A DNA stretch of 64,000 nucleotides from Epichloe hybrida. Its lineage: Eukaryota; Ascomycota; Sordariomycetes; Hypocreales; Clavicipitaceae. The first letter of the stretch is position 1. Every line of letters starts with the position of its first letter. Position numbers and translations under genes: made by a program. Shown here one piece after another: positions 22,900 to 35,700 of this stretch. Under the pieces are notes generated by a model. It did not search any database, had not been told where the DNA came from, and worked only from the letters and a program-made list of their open reading frames with translations. The stretch is from NCBI GenBank assembly GCA_019022495.1, contig JAFEKR010000008.1:1364001-1428000 (forward strand), written 5' to 3'.

Positions 22900-25800
22900 G
22901 TTTATAGTTAAAATTAATCTAATAATAGTTCCAGACCTAAATGTTCTTTATTATAATTATAAATTATGAAATTAGTCCCTCCCCTAGCCCACCTCCATGC
23001 CTATACTATCCATTCTATCCCTTATACTAGATTTATAATTAGGAGGTTTTCTATCTATTAACAAAGTTAGCCTAGGTCCGGAGGTATTCCAAGCTATCTT
23101 ATAGCTAGCTCCTGCGCTAACAAGTAATATTAGAGTTATCTTATGCTAAGGAACTATTTAGCTAAATATTTTACTTTTCAAGGTTTGTTTAGGGCTAGCC
23201 TTACCTCCTATGCGTTAGCGGGCCATTACTGCTAAGGTTGCCTGTGGTTGTATTTGCTATAATTAACTAGTACGTGGTATTAGTTTTCTATAGCTTAACC
23301 ATAGCTACATAGGGGCGAAATCACCCTAGGAACCTTTCTTTAGAATAGGAACTTATTTAGGCCTATCTTTCCTATGCGTAGTTAGATAATTATTAAAGAG
23401 ACATGCTTGTCTATATTAGTATGGAATTCCTAGATTTCCTTTAGGTTACAGGAGGGTGGTTAGTCTTTAGTTAGTTCTCTAACGCGTCTACCCTAGGCTA
23501 GCCTCTCCTTATTATACTAGTCTTCCTAACGTTTCTTCTATTCCTTATCTATATCCGTGTCTAGCTTATTATTAATAGGTAGGGGTTTTCTCCTATGGTG
23601 TAGTACTATTATAACTAAGTTAGCTATGGCTTAGATTATCCTTGCTATCCTACTATTAATGATTCTATCTTTAAACCTTTGCTTTATCTTATTTAGGTAG
23701 AGGTTAAGGGGGGGGACGTAGGTCTTAACCTCTAGTTGTGTAATAGGTATAGCCTTAAACGCCCCTATAATAATCTAGAGGCAGGCTAATTGATTTACTA
23801 TAAAGCTTTTTACTACTTCTCTTAGCTTTTCTCCCTTCTTAGTAGGGGTATAGTAAGCGCTTGCTCTATAGGCAAGGATAGGCTAGACTACCTGCGTATA
23901 TAAAAGTCTAGTATCTCTAAAGCTATATCCCTAGGCTAATACCACTAGCTTAGAGAGTACAAGCCACTGCTAGGCTAGCTTACCCTTAAGGATATTTTTA
24001 TAGGCACTCTAGTTAAGTTTTCTATTAACTTACACTCCTAGGAATTTACATGATTCTATAGGCGCTATCTTCTCTACTCTAAGTTAGACTCTAGCCTAGG
24101 GAGGTTTATAGGACTTACTAAAGTATATAAGTTTAGTCTTAGCTAGGTTAAACTTAACTCCTGCTTGCTTTACCTATTCCTTATAGATCTTCTATGTAAC
24201 CTCTAGTCTCCTCTAGGTCTATACTATGTTCTTACTAAAGGCTACTATGTTTGTATTATCTACAAATCCTATAGCTACTATGCTTAGAATAGCCTGGAGG
24301 CAGATATAAAGCTTTGCTAAGTAGAGTAGGAAGAGGATTAGGGAGAGGGGTGAACCTTATAGGGTGCTAGCCTTAATTACAAATAGTCTAGAGAGTTCTC
24401 TATTAAAGCTAAGCTAGCTTGTTCTATTTATAAGGAAGCTTTATATTACTACTATTAGCTATTACAGGACTCCTATCTTTATGAGTAGGTATATTAGGTA
24501 TAGGTGGCTAACTTTATTAAATGCTAAAGATATATCTATTTACGCTAGTAAGGCAATACCGCCCCTACCCTAGGCCTCCCTAATGTATTTAATAAGGACT
24601 CTTATTATAGTTTCTATTAATTTATTTATCCTATTGCCTATCTGGAGTTTAGGGAGTAGCCCCTTTACCTTAGCAAAGGCTATAAGTTACTTTACTATTA
24701 CTACTTCTATAATCTTTCCCACTATGTTAAGTAGTGAGATTAGTCTCTATACGTTAGCTTTTCTTATTTCCTTAGTGGTTTTACTAGGTTTCCTAATTAC
24801 CACTACCCTTACGGTTCGGAAGCGGGCTAGGAAGTATCCTATTTCTAGGACTATATTTAGGAGCCTAGCTATAGTATCTTTAGCTGGGTTATTGCAAGCT
24901 TTAATAAGGCCTGCTAGGAGTTTATTATCCCCTAGTGCCTTCTAACTAGCTATATTTACTAGGATGTTATTAATCTTCTCTCGCCTAAATTGTTCTTTAT
25001 CTAGTAATAGTGTGTTTTCTAGCTCTAGGAAGGAGAGGTCTAGTATGTGCAAGAGGTCCGCCGTTAGCTTAGGGAAGAATCTTTATGCTAGTACGCTAGC
25101 CTTATTATCGTATGTAGTAGCTAGGTTAGGGTTATTTTCGCTTCTTTTTAGCTTAGGGAGTCTAGGGAGCTCTAGGGGGGCCTAGCTTTAAAGCTAGGCC
25201 TATCTCTTAAGCCTCTAGACCCCTCTGTCTTTTTCCTATGTATTAGCCTTTTATAATGCGTCCCTCTATGCATTTCTTTTCTCTTCCCTTATAACGCGTT
25301 CTTAGTCCTTATTTGCCTCGGTATAGGCTTGCTAGTTTACGTTAGTTCTCTAGCATCTCTATTATCTCTTGGCTTGCCTTGCTTTACTAACTAACTCTTA
25401 GGCTTTCCTTAACTACTATGCCTCTAGGCTAGGGAGTCCCTAGGCCTTCTTTAGGACTACCTTATCTATAATCTATTATAGGCTTATGATAAGCCATATT
25501 ACGTAGTTATCTATTCCCTCTTTATCGCACGGGTCTGGCGCGTTCTTAGGCTAGAGTCTAATTACGGCCTCCGCCTTTATATATGGTTAGTTTATGGCTC
25601 CCTATATATGTCTAAGGACCTGGGGGACGGCTTCCTACTATTTATTAAAGATACTGATTAGTTATAGGATATAGTTAGATCTAGGGATGTCTTCGGCGCC
25701 TTTATAGTGAACTCTAATATCTGGCGTGGCCTATGCTAGATTAATAGTGCTATCTCTATTATCTTTATGTTGTCTTATAGGCTTACCCTAGGGTGTGACA

Positions 25801-26290
25801 AGTCTGAGCCTCCACTAGTCTATGAACTCTAGTAGTTTGTCTGCTCTATTGGTTTTCCTATCTAGCTTGTCCTAGAGGGGGTGCTTTTAGTTAAAGTTAC
25901 TTATAAATACGCTTTGGTTACGGGGCTCCTCTAGGTTAATTGTGTGAATAGGGGTGTTCTAGTTATTACTATATCCCTCTAAGTAAAGGGAGTAAATATT
26001 AACTCCTTGTAGCTCTACTAGCAACTAGTTAGTCTCTCCCTGGGCTGACCATGACCCTACTCTATGTTTCTTGTTTATATATACTGCGTTGCGTCTGTTA
26101 TAATGCGTGAGTTAGAACCGGGCGAGGCCTAGTGCTAGGGGCCACGGGTTTCTTGTGTGTTCCTATTCTTAGATCGCGATCACGTCTATGTCAGTCTAGT
26201 GACGGAGTGCTATATATACTAGTTTGTTCTTCTTATTTATGTTCTAGAAAAGGACTTATAACATTATTATATTAATTAAGGGGGTTGTTA
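22900..26290 (-). pseudogene. LINE ORF2 (endonuclease and reverse transcriptase), broken
   Basis: On the minus strand the EEP-type endonuclease spans about 25560-26280 (DVIAIQEQEHTRNPW near its start, then RRNAVYINKKHRVGSW). A linker follows with LLDKEQFRREKINNIL (about 24950-25010). RT spans about 23950-24900, with FRTVRVVVIRKPSK, LLNIVGKIIEVV, a DISLAFNKVSHLYLIY box, the thumb-side GSPLSLILFLLYLA, and the catalytic box FVDN (about 24243-24276) where FVDD is expected. The region to about 22900 is the C-terminal extension. Open frames on the + strand here (for example 24583-24945) are antisense shadows. Confidence 0.87.
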
Positions 26291-26329
26291 GTTACTGCTG
26301 TCTTATGCTAGCTCTGTTCTAGCTCTAAG

Positions 26330-27700
26330 TCGCTCTGTGTACTATCTAATGCTTCCTAATCTTAGTTATTTAGCGCTTTGTTCCGTATTTGTAGGGCGTC
26401 CTCTCTTTCTGCTTACTATAATAATAGGTTCCGCCGCTATGCTAGGTCTCTCGCAGGGTGTGGTTAAGCCTTTACTTAGGGAGCGGGTAGTAAAGCAGGA
26501 GGGCTATTTAAGATATCCTACTTTAGCGGCATTCTACTTCTCTTTTAGGACAGGATAGTCCCTTAACCAGGCTAGGTATAGTCTAGAGCATAGGATGTAG
26601 TTCTCTTTTACCTATCTGTCTTTTGCTAGGCAGGAGGACTCTCTATCCTTATAATAGCTAGCTCCGCACTTACTATACCTTAGTGCTGCCTTGTAAAACT
26701 TAGCTATATAGCTAGTTTAGAAGTAATTATAGTACTATTAGGGTTATAAGGTCTTATTATATAGTTTGGTTCGGAAAAGCTTCGCTTTAAAGACTATACT
26801 ATCTTAGCATATCTTATTAGTATTTTTTACTTTAGCTAGGCCTAGTATTAGAGTAGTTCTTTAAGCGCCTTCGCCCTAGGGTTATCTCGCTATTACCTTC
26901 ACTATATTTACCTTATTAGCCTTTCTAATTTCTATCGCTAGGTTCTTAAGAGAGGCGTGTTTAGTTAGGAATCCTTTAATAATAACGCTAAGTACACGAT
27001 AGTGGAGGGTTACCTCCAGCCTGAATGCTTTAGTAATCCATTTTTAGTCTTCTTTGTATTAGGTAGCGTTTCCTTTAAAGGTGATAATTATATCCCTGCT
27101 AGGGAGTCTTCTGGCTGCTACTACTATAGTCTAGCCTGTGGCTCTATTTACTACTATTACTATGTCTTCCGCGCCCCTAGACTAAAGTAATTCCTAGATA
27201 GTGTTCCCTTTAATAAGTACCTCTTAGTCCTATCTACTAGGGATCTAGAGGGGGGGAGGTAAGTTATTTATTTATTTAGGGGCTAGGCTAGCGGTAATGC
27301 CTACCTAGGTTAGAGTATTACTTCCTTTAGCTCCTTCTTTAATAGCCTCCTTAAGGGCTTATTTAAGGGCTTCTTTAGTGGTGTGGATATTACTATTATT
27401 ATGGTTTGTTACCTTTACTTTAGCTTAGGCGTGGTCTGCCACCTATCTGGTAATAGCTTTAGTAATACACTATACCTAAGTAACTTTATTACTAGGGATA
27501 AGGCTTATGATTTTATTATAGTATTTTATATTATCTAGATGTTTAAATTAGTTCTAGTCTGTTATAGGGTTATTCTCGCCGCTCTAAACATTAAACTATC
27601 CTATTTCTATGTTTAAGTAGTGGTAGCTCTATGCTAGCCCCCTTTCTCCTAAGTTAATTACTATTAGCATGTCCGCACTCCTGCCACTAGCTTTGTCGCG
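26330..27700 (-). pseudogene. LINE ORF1, gag-like, broken
   Basis: Upstream of ORF2 on the same strand. Around 26600-26690 the minus-strand translation gives YSKCGASYYKDRESSC, which resembles a decayed CCHC zinc knuckle as found at the end of LINE ORF1 proteins. The rest is basic and interrupted by stops. The identification depends mainly on position. Confidence 0.6.
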
Positions 27701-28106
27701 ATATAACATCGTAGGGGGGGGTAAACGGAGGCAAGGAATTCAAATATTAATGTGGTTTGTATTTTAGAGGCGATTCCGGACCTTTAGAGCGGTGCGGAAG
27801 TTTGTGCGAAGGTTTTTTCTCTAGCTATCTTATTAAAATATATAGTAAATCTTAAAAAAAAGCTAGAAAGATAAATTAACCTTTAAAATATAGAGAATAA
27901 ATATTACTATAAGTTAAGCCTAGATAATACTATATATAGCTACCCTATATATATATATAGCTTAATAGTCTAAATTAGCTAAAACTTTATAATTCTATAA
28001 CTAAATACCTAAATAGTATAAAAATTTAAGAATATCTTATTTAGATTATATGAAAAATCTACTATATAATAAGTATATATACTACCTTACCCTTTTAACA
28101 ATATAT

Positions 28107-28376
28107 TGGTTTGGATTGGATTGTATTGTATTGTATTGGATTGTATTGGATTGTATTGTATTGTATTGTATTGTATTGGATTGTATTGTATTGTATTGGA
28201 TTGTATTGTATTGTATTGGATTGTATTGTATTGTATTGTATTGTATTGTATTGTATTGTATTGTATTGTATTGTATTGTATTGTATTGTATTGTATTGTA
28301 TTGTATTATAATGTATTGTATTGTATTGTATTGTATTGTATTGTATTGTATTGTATTGTATTGTATTATAATGTAT
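28107..28376. repeat. Expanded TATTG pentanucleotide satellite in hAT-2
   Basis: About 270 bp of nearly pure ATTGT units, with ATTGG variants clustered in the left third and two TATAATG interruptions on the right. All three + frames stay open through it and encode only a repeated Leu-Tyr-Cys-Ile-Val pattern, so the open frames here are artefacts. Confidence 0.95.
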
Positions 28377-28663
28377 TTTTATATAATAAATAATTATAAT
28401 AAATTATAGAAAATAGATGTAAGCATAGGAAGACCCTTAATATATTAAGAAAAAAGCATTCTTTAAATTAGATATAAAAGAATATTACTAAGATATTATA
28501 TATTTAAAATAAGCTTACTTTTCTAAATAAGCTAAAACTTTATAGATTTTTAAATAAATAACTAAATTATATATAAAATTAAGGTTACTATAATTGGATT
28601 ACTTAAAAAAACTACTATATAATAAATTTATATGAGACCCCACTTTTAATTTTCCCTAACCAT

Positions 28664-28796
28664 ACATTGTATTGTATGTATTGTATTGTATTGTATTGTA
28701 TTTTTAATACAATACAATACACAACCCAATACATAGGGCAATACAATACAATACAATACATCGAAGGGCCAAAAAATACAATACAATACAATACAA
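28664..28796. repeat. Subterminal pentanucleotide arrays, hAT-2 right end
   Basis: Same order of TATTG and CAATA runs and spacers (CATAGGG, CATCGAAGGGCC) as in hAT-1 15886-16023. Confidence 0.88.
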
Positions 28797-28806
28797 CAAT
28801 GCTCTG
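28797..28806. repeat. hAT-2 right terminal inverted repeat
   Basis: CAATGCTCTG, followed by the duplicated target GTAGTAAC. Confidence 0.9.
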
Positions 28807-28814
28807 GTAGTAAC

Positions 28815-29615
28815 TCTATAAGACACATAAAGTATATTAAAAGGGTGCTAGAGTGACTCTAGGACACAGACCTTTATATTAACCTTAAAAAGTGCTAATT
28901 TTTAGTTATAAAGGTAAAGTTCCTAGGTTTTATTATATCTAAGAAGGGTATTAAGATAAAACTATTATAGGTTAAAGCTATTATAACCTAGCTAATACCT
29001 AGTAGCATATTTAATATTTAATTATTCCTTAGGTTTACAGGTTTTTACTAATACTTTATAAAATAGTATAGTAAGGTAGTAGTCTTACTAATAAACTATC
29101 TAAAAGGTGTCTAACTAGTAGAGTTTAAGCTAGAGCCTAGTAAACTTATAGCATTTAGAGAACTCTAGAAGAAGTTCTAGGAGGCACTAATTTTAGTATA
29201 CTTTAACCTACTTTATTTACTAAGAGTAAAGATAGATATATTTAGTTATATAATTAGAGCTATACTTATAATATTAGTGCTAGGTAGCTAGTACCTTTTG
29301 GTGTATTTTTTAAGGAAGTTAACTAATATTAAACTTTACTACTTAACCCTAGATGCTAAGTTATTAGTAATCTAAGAGGCGTTTTAAGCTTAGAGATATT
29401 ACCTTATGTATTTAACTTATTAGATTATAGTTATAATAGACTATCTAAATTATAAGTACCTAGCTATAAAGCTAAAGCTAACTAGTAAGTAAGTAATAGT
29501 ATTAGATAAGCTTTATTTGTTTAATTTTAGGATTAAATATTATATAAGTAAGTTAAATCCTGCTAATACCCTATTAAGAAAAGTAGATTATATTAGTAAG
29601 AAGTATAGGGCAGAG
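28815..29615 (+). pseudogene. Gypsy remnant, part 3 (RT end, RNase H)
   Basis: The RT frame resumes after hAT-2 with HIKYIKRVLE, DLYINLKKC.FLVIKVKFLGF and IISKKGIKI, the connection region of Gypsy RT. RNase H follows at about 29190-29600, ending with KLNPANTLLRKVDYISKKYRAE, the usual run-out before integrase. Stops are mostly TAG/TAA. Cut by a truncated LINE copy. Confidence 0.88.
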
Positions 29616-30108
29616 ACTAGTCCAGGGCCGTAACTGCCCTCCCCCTATGCCAATTAAATAAAACTAGGTGCTTAGACTTTACCAGACGTATAAGGCGGAG
29701 GCAGGCTAGAGATAGCTAAAAAGTAAGGCTACGGAAGAGTTAGCGCGAAAGTAAACAAGAAGTGAATTAACGCTACAAATCCGGATTCACTTTACCCTAG
29801 CCTAAAGCAGAGAGACTTAGGATAGATATGTTATTACACTAGAATAGGACTAGAAGGGGCTTATTTTATATATTTTTCCTTTCTTTTTTCTTTTTAATAG
29901 GATAAGGCTAGTATAAGCTAGTAACAAAAACCTACGATAGGAAACACACTAAGCGGCGCAGACCTGTTATAGGGCTAGCGCTAGCTTGTATATAGACATA
30001 AGGGGGTTTTTCTTCCTAGTATAGGGTTTTCCCTTTTAACTTAGTAGTAGGAGTACTAGTAATAGCCATCTATAGAGCTAACTAGCGTAAATAATATATA
30101 ATATATAT
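29616..30108 (+). mobile_element. 5'-truncated LINE copy in Gypsy
   Basis: 493 bp matching the 3' end of the large LINE (complement of about 21262-21750), in + orientation. It ends in an AT tail (ATAATATATAATATATAT). The 14-bp target duplication AGTATAGGGCAGAG lies at 29602-29615 and 30109-30122. Truncation at the 5' side is typical of incomplete LINE reverse transcription. No coding content. Confidence 0.93.
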
Positions 30109-30122
30109 AGTATAGGGCAGAG

Positions 30123-32009
30123 GCTATGTCCTTATAGCTACCTAGCTTCTTATTTAAGTTTATAAATACTAAGTAGTAAGGACACTATATAAGTAATAGT
30201 GTAGTTATAGGTCCTAAGATTATATTACTTAGCGTAGCTAATAGTTTATTATAAGAACACTACAAGGGCTACACTAGCCTCTAGGGTTTTAAGAAAATAT
30301 AACTTTATTATATTATTAAGGAACCTAATAGTCTTATAAAGCCTGTAAGTAGTATACTAACTAGGTCTGCTTATTATAAGCAGTAAGGTCACGCCTTATT
30401 TATATTTTCTAATATTTCTATAAGTCTAGTAAGCCTATAGGTTAGGAGTCTAGCTAGGTTAGTAGTTAGTAAGTAGTGTAAGCGCCCCCTTAAAACGCTA
30501 CTTAGCTATAATTTATTTATAAGTCTAAAAGCATACTATAAGCTAGCTACTTATAGTAGTATTATAGTAAGAATATAAGTAGTTTAGTAAACCTCTTCTA
30601 AGTTTACATATAATACGTGTCCTATATATATAAAATTAAAGACTTTAATTTAAGTTATATTATTTTAAGTATAGTAAGGTAATAACTTTACTATAGGTTA
30701 TAAGAAGCTGCTTAAGAGTAGTAACCTTAAAGCATTATAAATATAGTCTATTAGGCCCTCTAAGCTATTAATATTTTAAAACAGAGTTTTTATTCTAGTA
30801 AGTATAAGAAAGGAAATTTTACTACTTACTTATAATAACCTAGTAGTAGGCTATTAGGGAGTTAGTAAGACCCTTTATTAAATTATAAGTTAGTATTACT
30901 AGCTAATAATAAAGAAAGACACTAAGTTATATATATAAACTTACATAAGCTATTAGACTTTAAAGCTAAGGCACTATAAACCTTATAGTAAGCTAGCTAC
31001 ACTACTAGTGCCTAATTAGCCTTTTTAAGAATTATTAATAGACTTTATTATAGGGCTACTACTTATAAAAGATATAAACTAAACCTATAATATAATCTTA
31101 GTTATTATAGACTATTTTATAAAATATAGTATTTATATCCCTATTTTAATATATATAACTAGTAATAGGTTAGCTACTATATTCTTAAAATATGTTTTTA
31201 GGGATTATAGTGCTCTAGAGGGTATTATTATAGACTATAGTTTAACCTTTACTAGTAAGTTTTAAATAACCTTTTGCTATCTTATTATAACTAAGTAGTA
31301 ACTAAGCATTATATTTTACCTATAAATAAATAGTTAGATAAAATATTTAAACTAAGTTTTAGAGCACTATTTAAGAGCCTTTACTTGCTTTAACTAAACT
31401 AATTAGGCTAATAACCTTTTAATAGCATAGTTTATATATAATATAAGTGCTTATTTAACTTATAGCTACACCCTAGCTAAGGCACTATAAGGCTATAACC
31501 CTAGGGGACTATAGTAAGTAGTTATAGATATTCCTATAGTAAATAACTAAGTAAAAACTTATACTATTACACTAAAAGATAGATATATAGTAATTAAGTA
31601 GCTCCTAAGTAACTTATAGGCCTAGTATATAAAATACTATAATAAGAAGTAAACCCTAATAAAGTTTAGTATAAGTAACTATGTTTTATTATTTATAAAG
31701 AATATTAACTTATAGTAATTTAGTAAGAAGCTAAGTATAAAGTACTTAGGCCCTTATAAAATTAAAAAGGTAATTAGTACTTATAGACTTATATACTAAT
31801 TAAAGTTACTACCTAAAACACATCTATATAATATTTTTAATATTACTAACCTTAAACTATTTATAAGGGACCTATCTAGTATAGAAGATATATCCTTACT
31901 ATAAGATAATATTATAGATAATAAGTAAGAGTTTAAAGTTAAAAGAATTATATTATATTATTATAATAGAAGATATTAGAAATACCTAGTTAAATAAAAA
32001 AGCTATAAT
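30123..32009 (+). pseudogene. Gypsy remnant, part 4 (integrase, start of chromodomain)
   Basis: The integrase zinc region lies at about 30830-30990 and the catalytic core at about 31000-31500 (FIIGLLLIKDINQTYN, VIIDYFIKYSIYIPI and TSNRLATIFLKYVFRDY). The C-terminal segment PYKIKKVISTYRLIYQLKL spans about 31740-31870. From about 31925, EFKVKRIILYYYNRRYQKYLVK opens a chromodomain, which places the element among the chromoviruses, whose chromodomains direct insertion to particular chromatin. Catalytic residues are partly lost. Cut inside the chromodomain by Copia-A3. Confidence 0.88.
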
Positions 32010-32318
32010 TGTTGGATTCACAGGGTATTGAATTCAATGTGTAATACAGTCATGAGCCCGAAGAATAGTATTGTCATTGATTATCTATTCTAGGCTGCGT
32101 TATCTGTTATTATAATTGATTAAGTTATTTAAAAAGAGAGGTAAAAAGCTAGAAGTTATAATACATAAAGGGAAAAGGGGTTGCGCGTTTATGTCCCTAT
32201 ATTTCCTAGCTAATTAACGTGCTAGGTTGTGGGTTACGTGTAAGGTCCGTGTGTAGCCTAAGCTTCTACTAGGTAATTGCGGCTATGACGCGCGATTAAT
32301 ATTACCTTTATTCTAATA
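32010..32318 (-). repeat. Copia-A3 3' LTR (left)
   Basis: 309 bp, TGTTGGATTCACAGGG to TTCTAATA. The terminal CA has become TA by mutation. Confidence 0.93.
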
Positions 32319-32799
32319 CTAGAACTTCTCTCTTTTAATATGATTATTAACATGTGATATTAATTATAAAAATAAAAAAGGAAAGATAGATTAAGAATGT
32401 AATTAATAGGGGATATAAGGAAAAGAACTTATAGCCTATCTAGGTGTATAGTTACTAATAAAAGGGAAATAATAATCTTACTTAGCCTATAAGCCTATGT
32501 AAGAATAAGTAGGTCCTTCTAAATCCCTTCTTTCCTTAAAATAATATATATACTACACTATAGTATATATATAATATCTTCCTCCTCCTTAGTAATACCT
32601 TTATTCTCTTACGCACTACTATTAATTTCTATAGTCTACTAGGAGGGCCTAGTAGGCTAGTGTAGTTATAGCTACTAGGGATATTAACTATAAGGGCGTA
32701 GATCCCCTATGTATTACTATCTTATCCCTGTGGCTATTCTCCTAGAGAATTACCTTTTCCTCTTACTATGCGTGTGTTACGCGTAGGTAACCTATCCTT

Positions 32800-35700
32800 C
32801 TATCTAGATGGTTATCTAGTTAGTTAAGATAAAGCTCTTAAGGGCCCTATTAGGTAATATCTTTATGAAGGCATTAGCTAGGTTATTCTCTTTGTTAATC
32901 TATTAGATCTTGTATAGTTCTTAGCGTTTATATAACTATTAAAGGGCTATAATATTGATTATTAGGCGTTTCTCCTTTATTATACTAAGCTTAATAAGGC
33001 ACTTATATAAGGAGTATGAATCTATATATATAATAACTAGGATCTTTAGGAGCTTTAGTTAGTTAGTAACTAAGTTTAGGGTGGTTGTAATTATATAAGC
33101 TATATTAACACTAGCTACTATACTATAGACTTCTAAGGCAAGCATGCTTTATGTAACTCTCTTGCTCTTTGTTAAGCTAAAGTGTATAATATTACCTTTA
33201 ATTATAAACTTACTATTAGTGTAGTCTTTATTTGCTAGGATAAGTATATATTCTAGTTATAAGGATAGGTCCTAGTTATTAGTAAAGGATCTATTTATAA
33301 AGGCAAAGAGCTTCGCCTTCTTAAGGTTAATTAGGATAAATGTTAGACCTCTCTCCAGGTAATCTATCTACTACTTTAGGTAGTAATTAAGGGCTTTTAC
33401 GTCCTCTAGGGTTAGCTCCTAGTGTTATATAGTAATAGATAGGTTAAAGTAAGCCTCTAGTTAGTAGATTAAGGTAATATAAGCGCCTTAGGCCCTCTGC
33501 TTAATATATTTGCGCTTTAAGTCAGTTATTAGAACTAACTCTAACTTATTACTCTACCCTTTCTACTAGATCTTAATAGTATTATTCTCTAGTAAAATAA
33601 TACTACTATTAAATATAAGAGGGCAGTCCTAAGTTAGGAATTGCTTTAGCTTTATATTAAAGCCTACTATAGTAAGCTAGGTCTCTTCCTTCTTAGAGAA
33701 CTTCTTGTCTAAGAGGCTGATTATATTATTAGTTTGTATTCTAACATAGGTAAAGTTAGGGCTTTCCTTTATAGTTATAAGTAGGTAGGGATTATATATA
33801 AAGGTTTCTATCTAGAGGTTCTCTTTATAATACTTATAATACATAACCTACTAGTGTGTTCCTACCTCTGTGAGCCTGTAGAGGGGTTTTATAACCCTTA
33901 AGATTATACTAGGTAGGTAGAGATGCTATATCTAAATTAGCAAGCACGCTAGGATTAGCCGCTCTAGTAATATATAGGCCTGTATATAAGCCTAATAGAT
34001 ATCTCTTAGCTAGATAAGGAATTTCCTTAATCTTACTAATAGGGCTATCACGAGGATAAGACATTAGCTTGCGTGTTAAATTATTAGGGCCTATGTGAGA
34101 ATGGCCTGTTTCCCTTTATCCTCATACCCTTAGATCATAAGGCGTGACTTTTTGTAGGGTTCTATTATCTTACCCTTAATCTTATTAATAATCTAGGAAT
34201 TAAAGATTTAAATTCCACTATATTCTTCCTTATTAAATATAATAAATTTAAACACACCTTGCTTAATTAGAGCGTTAATTTCCGCTTTTATTAATAGCTT
34301 AAATAGTTTGCCTAGGGTCTTAATAATTCCTTCCTTATATAGCTTAATTACAAGAGCTAGGTTACTATATTCTTTTGCTAATAGGAAGGTATTAGCACCT
34401 TAAGGTATTATAGGAGGGTTCTTCTATGGCCTTCCGTGTCCTTATTTTAGTGGTATTAGTAGTACTATATTCTTATTATAGGCCTCTTACCCTTTATCTC
34501 CTTCCTCTTTACTAGGCTTTACTATTTTCTCCGCACTAGGATTATTATAGTAAGGCTTAATAGATATTAACCTAAAGGTCTTTAGGCCTCTAGGCATGTT
34601 AAGTGTATAGCTTTCTCTAGTAATTACTAGTAGCTTATATAGACTTACCTATCCCTTGCCTTCTCACTAGACCTTAACCTTTAATCTAAGCGGCAGGCTA
34701 AGGGTCTTTAAGGTATTTAGGCTATTATGTTTAGCAAGGGCCTTATTAACCTTCTAGATAGCGTAAAGTCTCTTAATCTCTTTAGTAGCCTTCTATACTA
34801 TAATCACATACTATATAATATTAGGTAATAGTAAGGACTTATTTATTATACATAGGTAGGCTCTAAAGATAAGGAGGGTTAGGATAAGGCTATTAGGGCC
34901 TATAGTGTTATTTAGGGCCTTAATTACTATTTAAAGGGTAATAGGTTCTGGCGTTATAAGGCATTCGTGTCTAATTATATTATAGGCTCTTTAGAGCAGC
35001 CTATAATACCTTTTAACCTTCCCTATGCTATAGTATACCTTAATAAGGACTTCCTTAATTAAAATTAATATTAAAGCTATGAATTATCTGAATTTATTAC
35101 TATAGAAGTTCGTTCTAGCGTCTATGATAATAAAGTCTAGGGGGCCTAGGTAAGCATTAATCTAGTATATTTAGAGGGCTTCCTAGGTTGTTTTTGCAGA
35201 GATATTATTAAGGAATTTCGCTGCGTTAAATGCTGTGGCTATATCTATAGCGTAGAGTGTAGGGTAGTTACTATCTAGGTAAAAGATATTTACTATTACT
35301 TTATAATTAAAGCTACACTTATCCTTAAGGGTAAACTTAAAGCGATTAGGGCTATTTACATGTATTTAGTATTAGTAGTAAATTCTTATTAGCTCCCTAA
35401 TAGCTTTAATATTAATATTATACCCTAATCTATAGAGAACCTTGTGTAGACGTTAGATTAATAGATATCTAAAGCGGTGGTATAGTCACTATAGCTTGCC
35501 TTCTATAAGGTAACTCTAAGCAACTACTTCTTCTTTCTATATAAGGAGCATCTAGGCATAGCCCTATTTGCGTATAATAGGGACTTTAATGTTTCCTTAT
35601 TATAGCGTGTTCTTAGAGATGTTAAAGTTAATCTTTAAATAGTCTATATTATTAAGGGATAAGAGGAATAGAGTGTTTATAGGGACAACCTAAAAGAGGA

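Larger units (their letters stand above)
21262..27830 (-). mobile_element. Full-size LINE (non-LTR retrotransposon) in hAT-2
   Basis: A 14-bp target duplication TATTAAAATATATA (21248-21261, 27831-27844) brackets 6,569 bp. The 3' end is at the left, with an AT tail (TAAATAATATATA on the minus strand). The 5' end is at the right. The coding order on the minus strand is a gag-like ORF1, then an endonuclease and RT in ORF2. Base composition is clearly less AT-rich than hAT-2, although stops are present. The organisation fits a Tad-type fungal LINE; the clade is inferred. The truncated copy at 29616-30108 shares its 3' end. Confidence 0.9.
16461..28806. mobile_element. hAT-2: second hAT-like element, split by Copia-E and a LINE
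   Basis: The ends are CAGAGCATTG (16461-16470) and CAATGCTCTG (28797-28806). The 8-bp duplication GTAGTAAC lies at 16453-16460 and 28807-28814 and again fits nTnnnnAn. Removing Copia-E and the LINE leaves about 2.3 kb collinear with hAT-1. The extra length is mainly expansion of the internal pentanucleotide array (28107-28376) and the 10-bp array. No transposase frame is visible. The surrounding Gypsy RT frame is restored when it is removed. Confidence 0.87.

Noticed and set aside
24583..27190. Hydrophobic + strand open frames (24583-24945, 24964-25185, 26337-26558, 27002-27190)
   Set aside because: They are antisense to the LINE RT, endonuclease and ORF1 regions, where the minus strand gives clear RT and endonuclease motifs.
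28050..28409. Three overlapping + strand open frames of 66-119 codons
   Set aside because: They translate the TATTG satellite into a monotonous Cys-Ile-Val-Leu-Tyr pattern; the same applies to frames at 15842-16048, 16338-16677 and 28646-28828.
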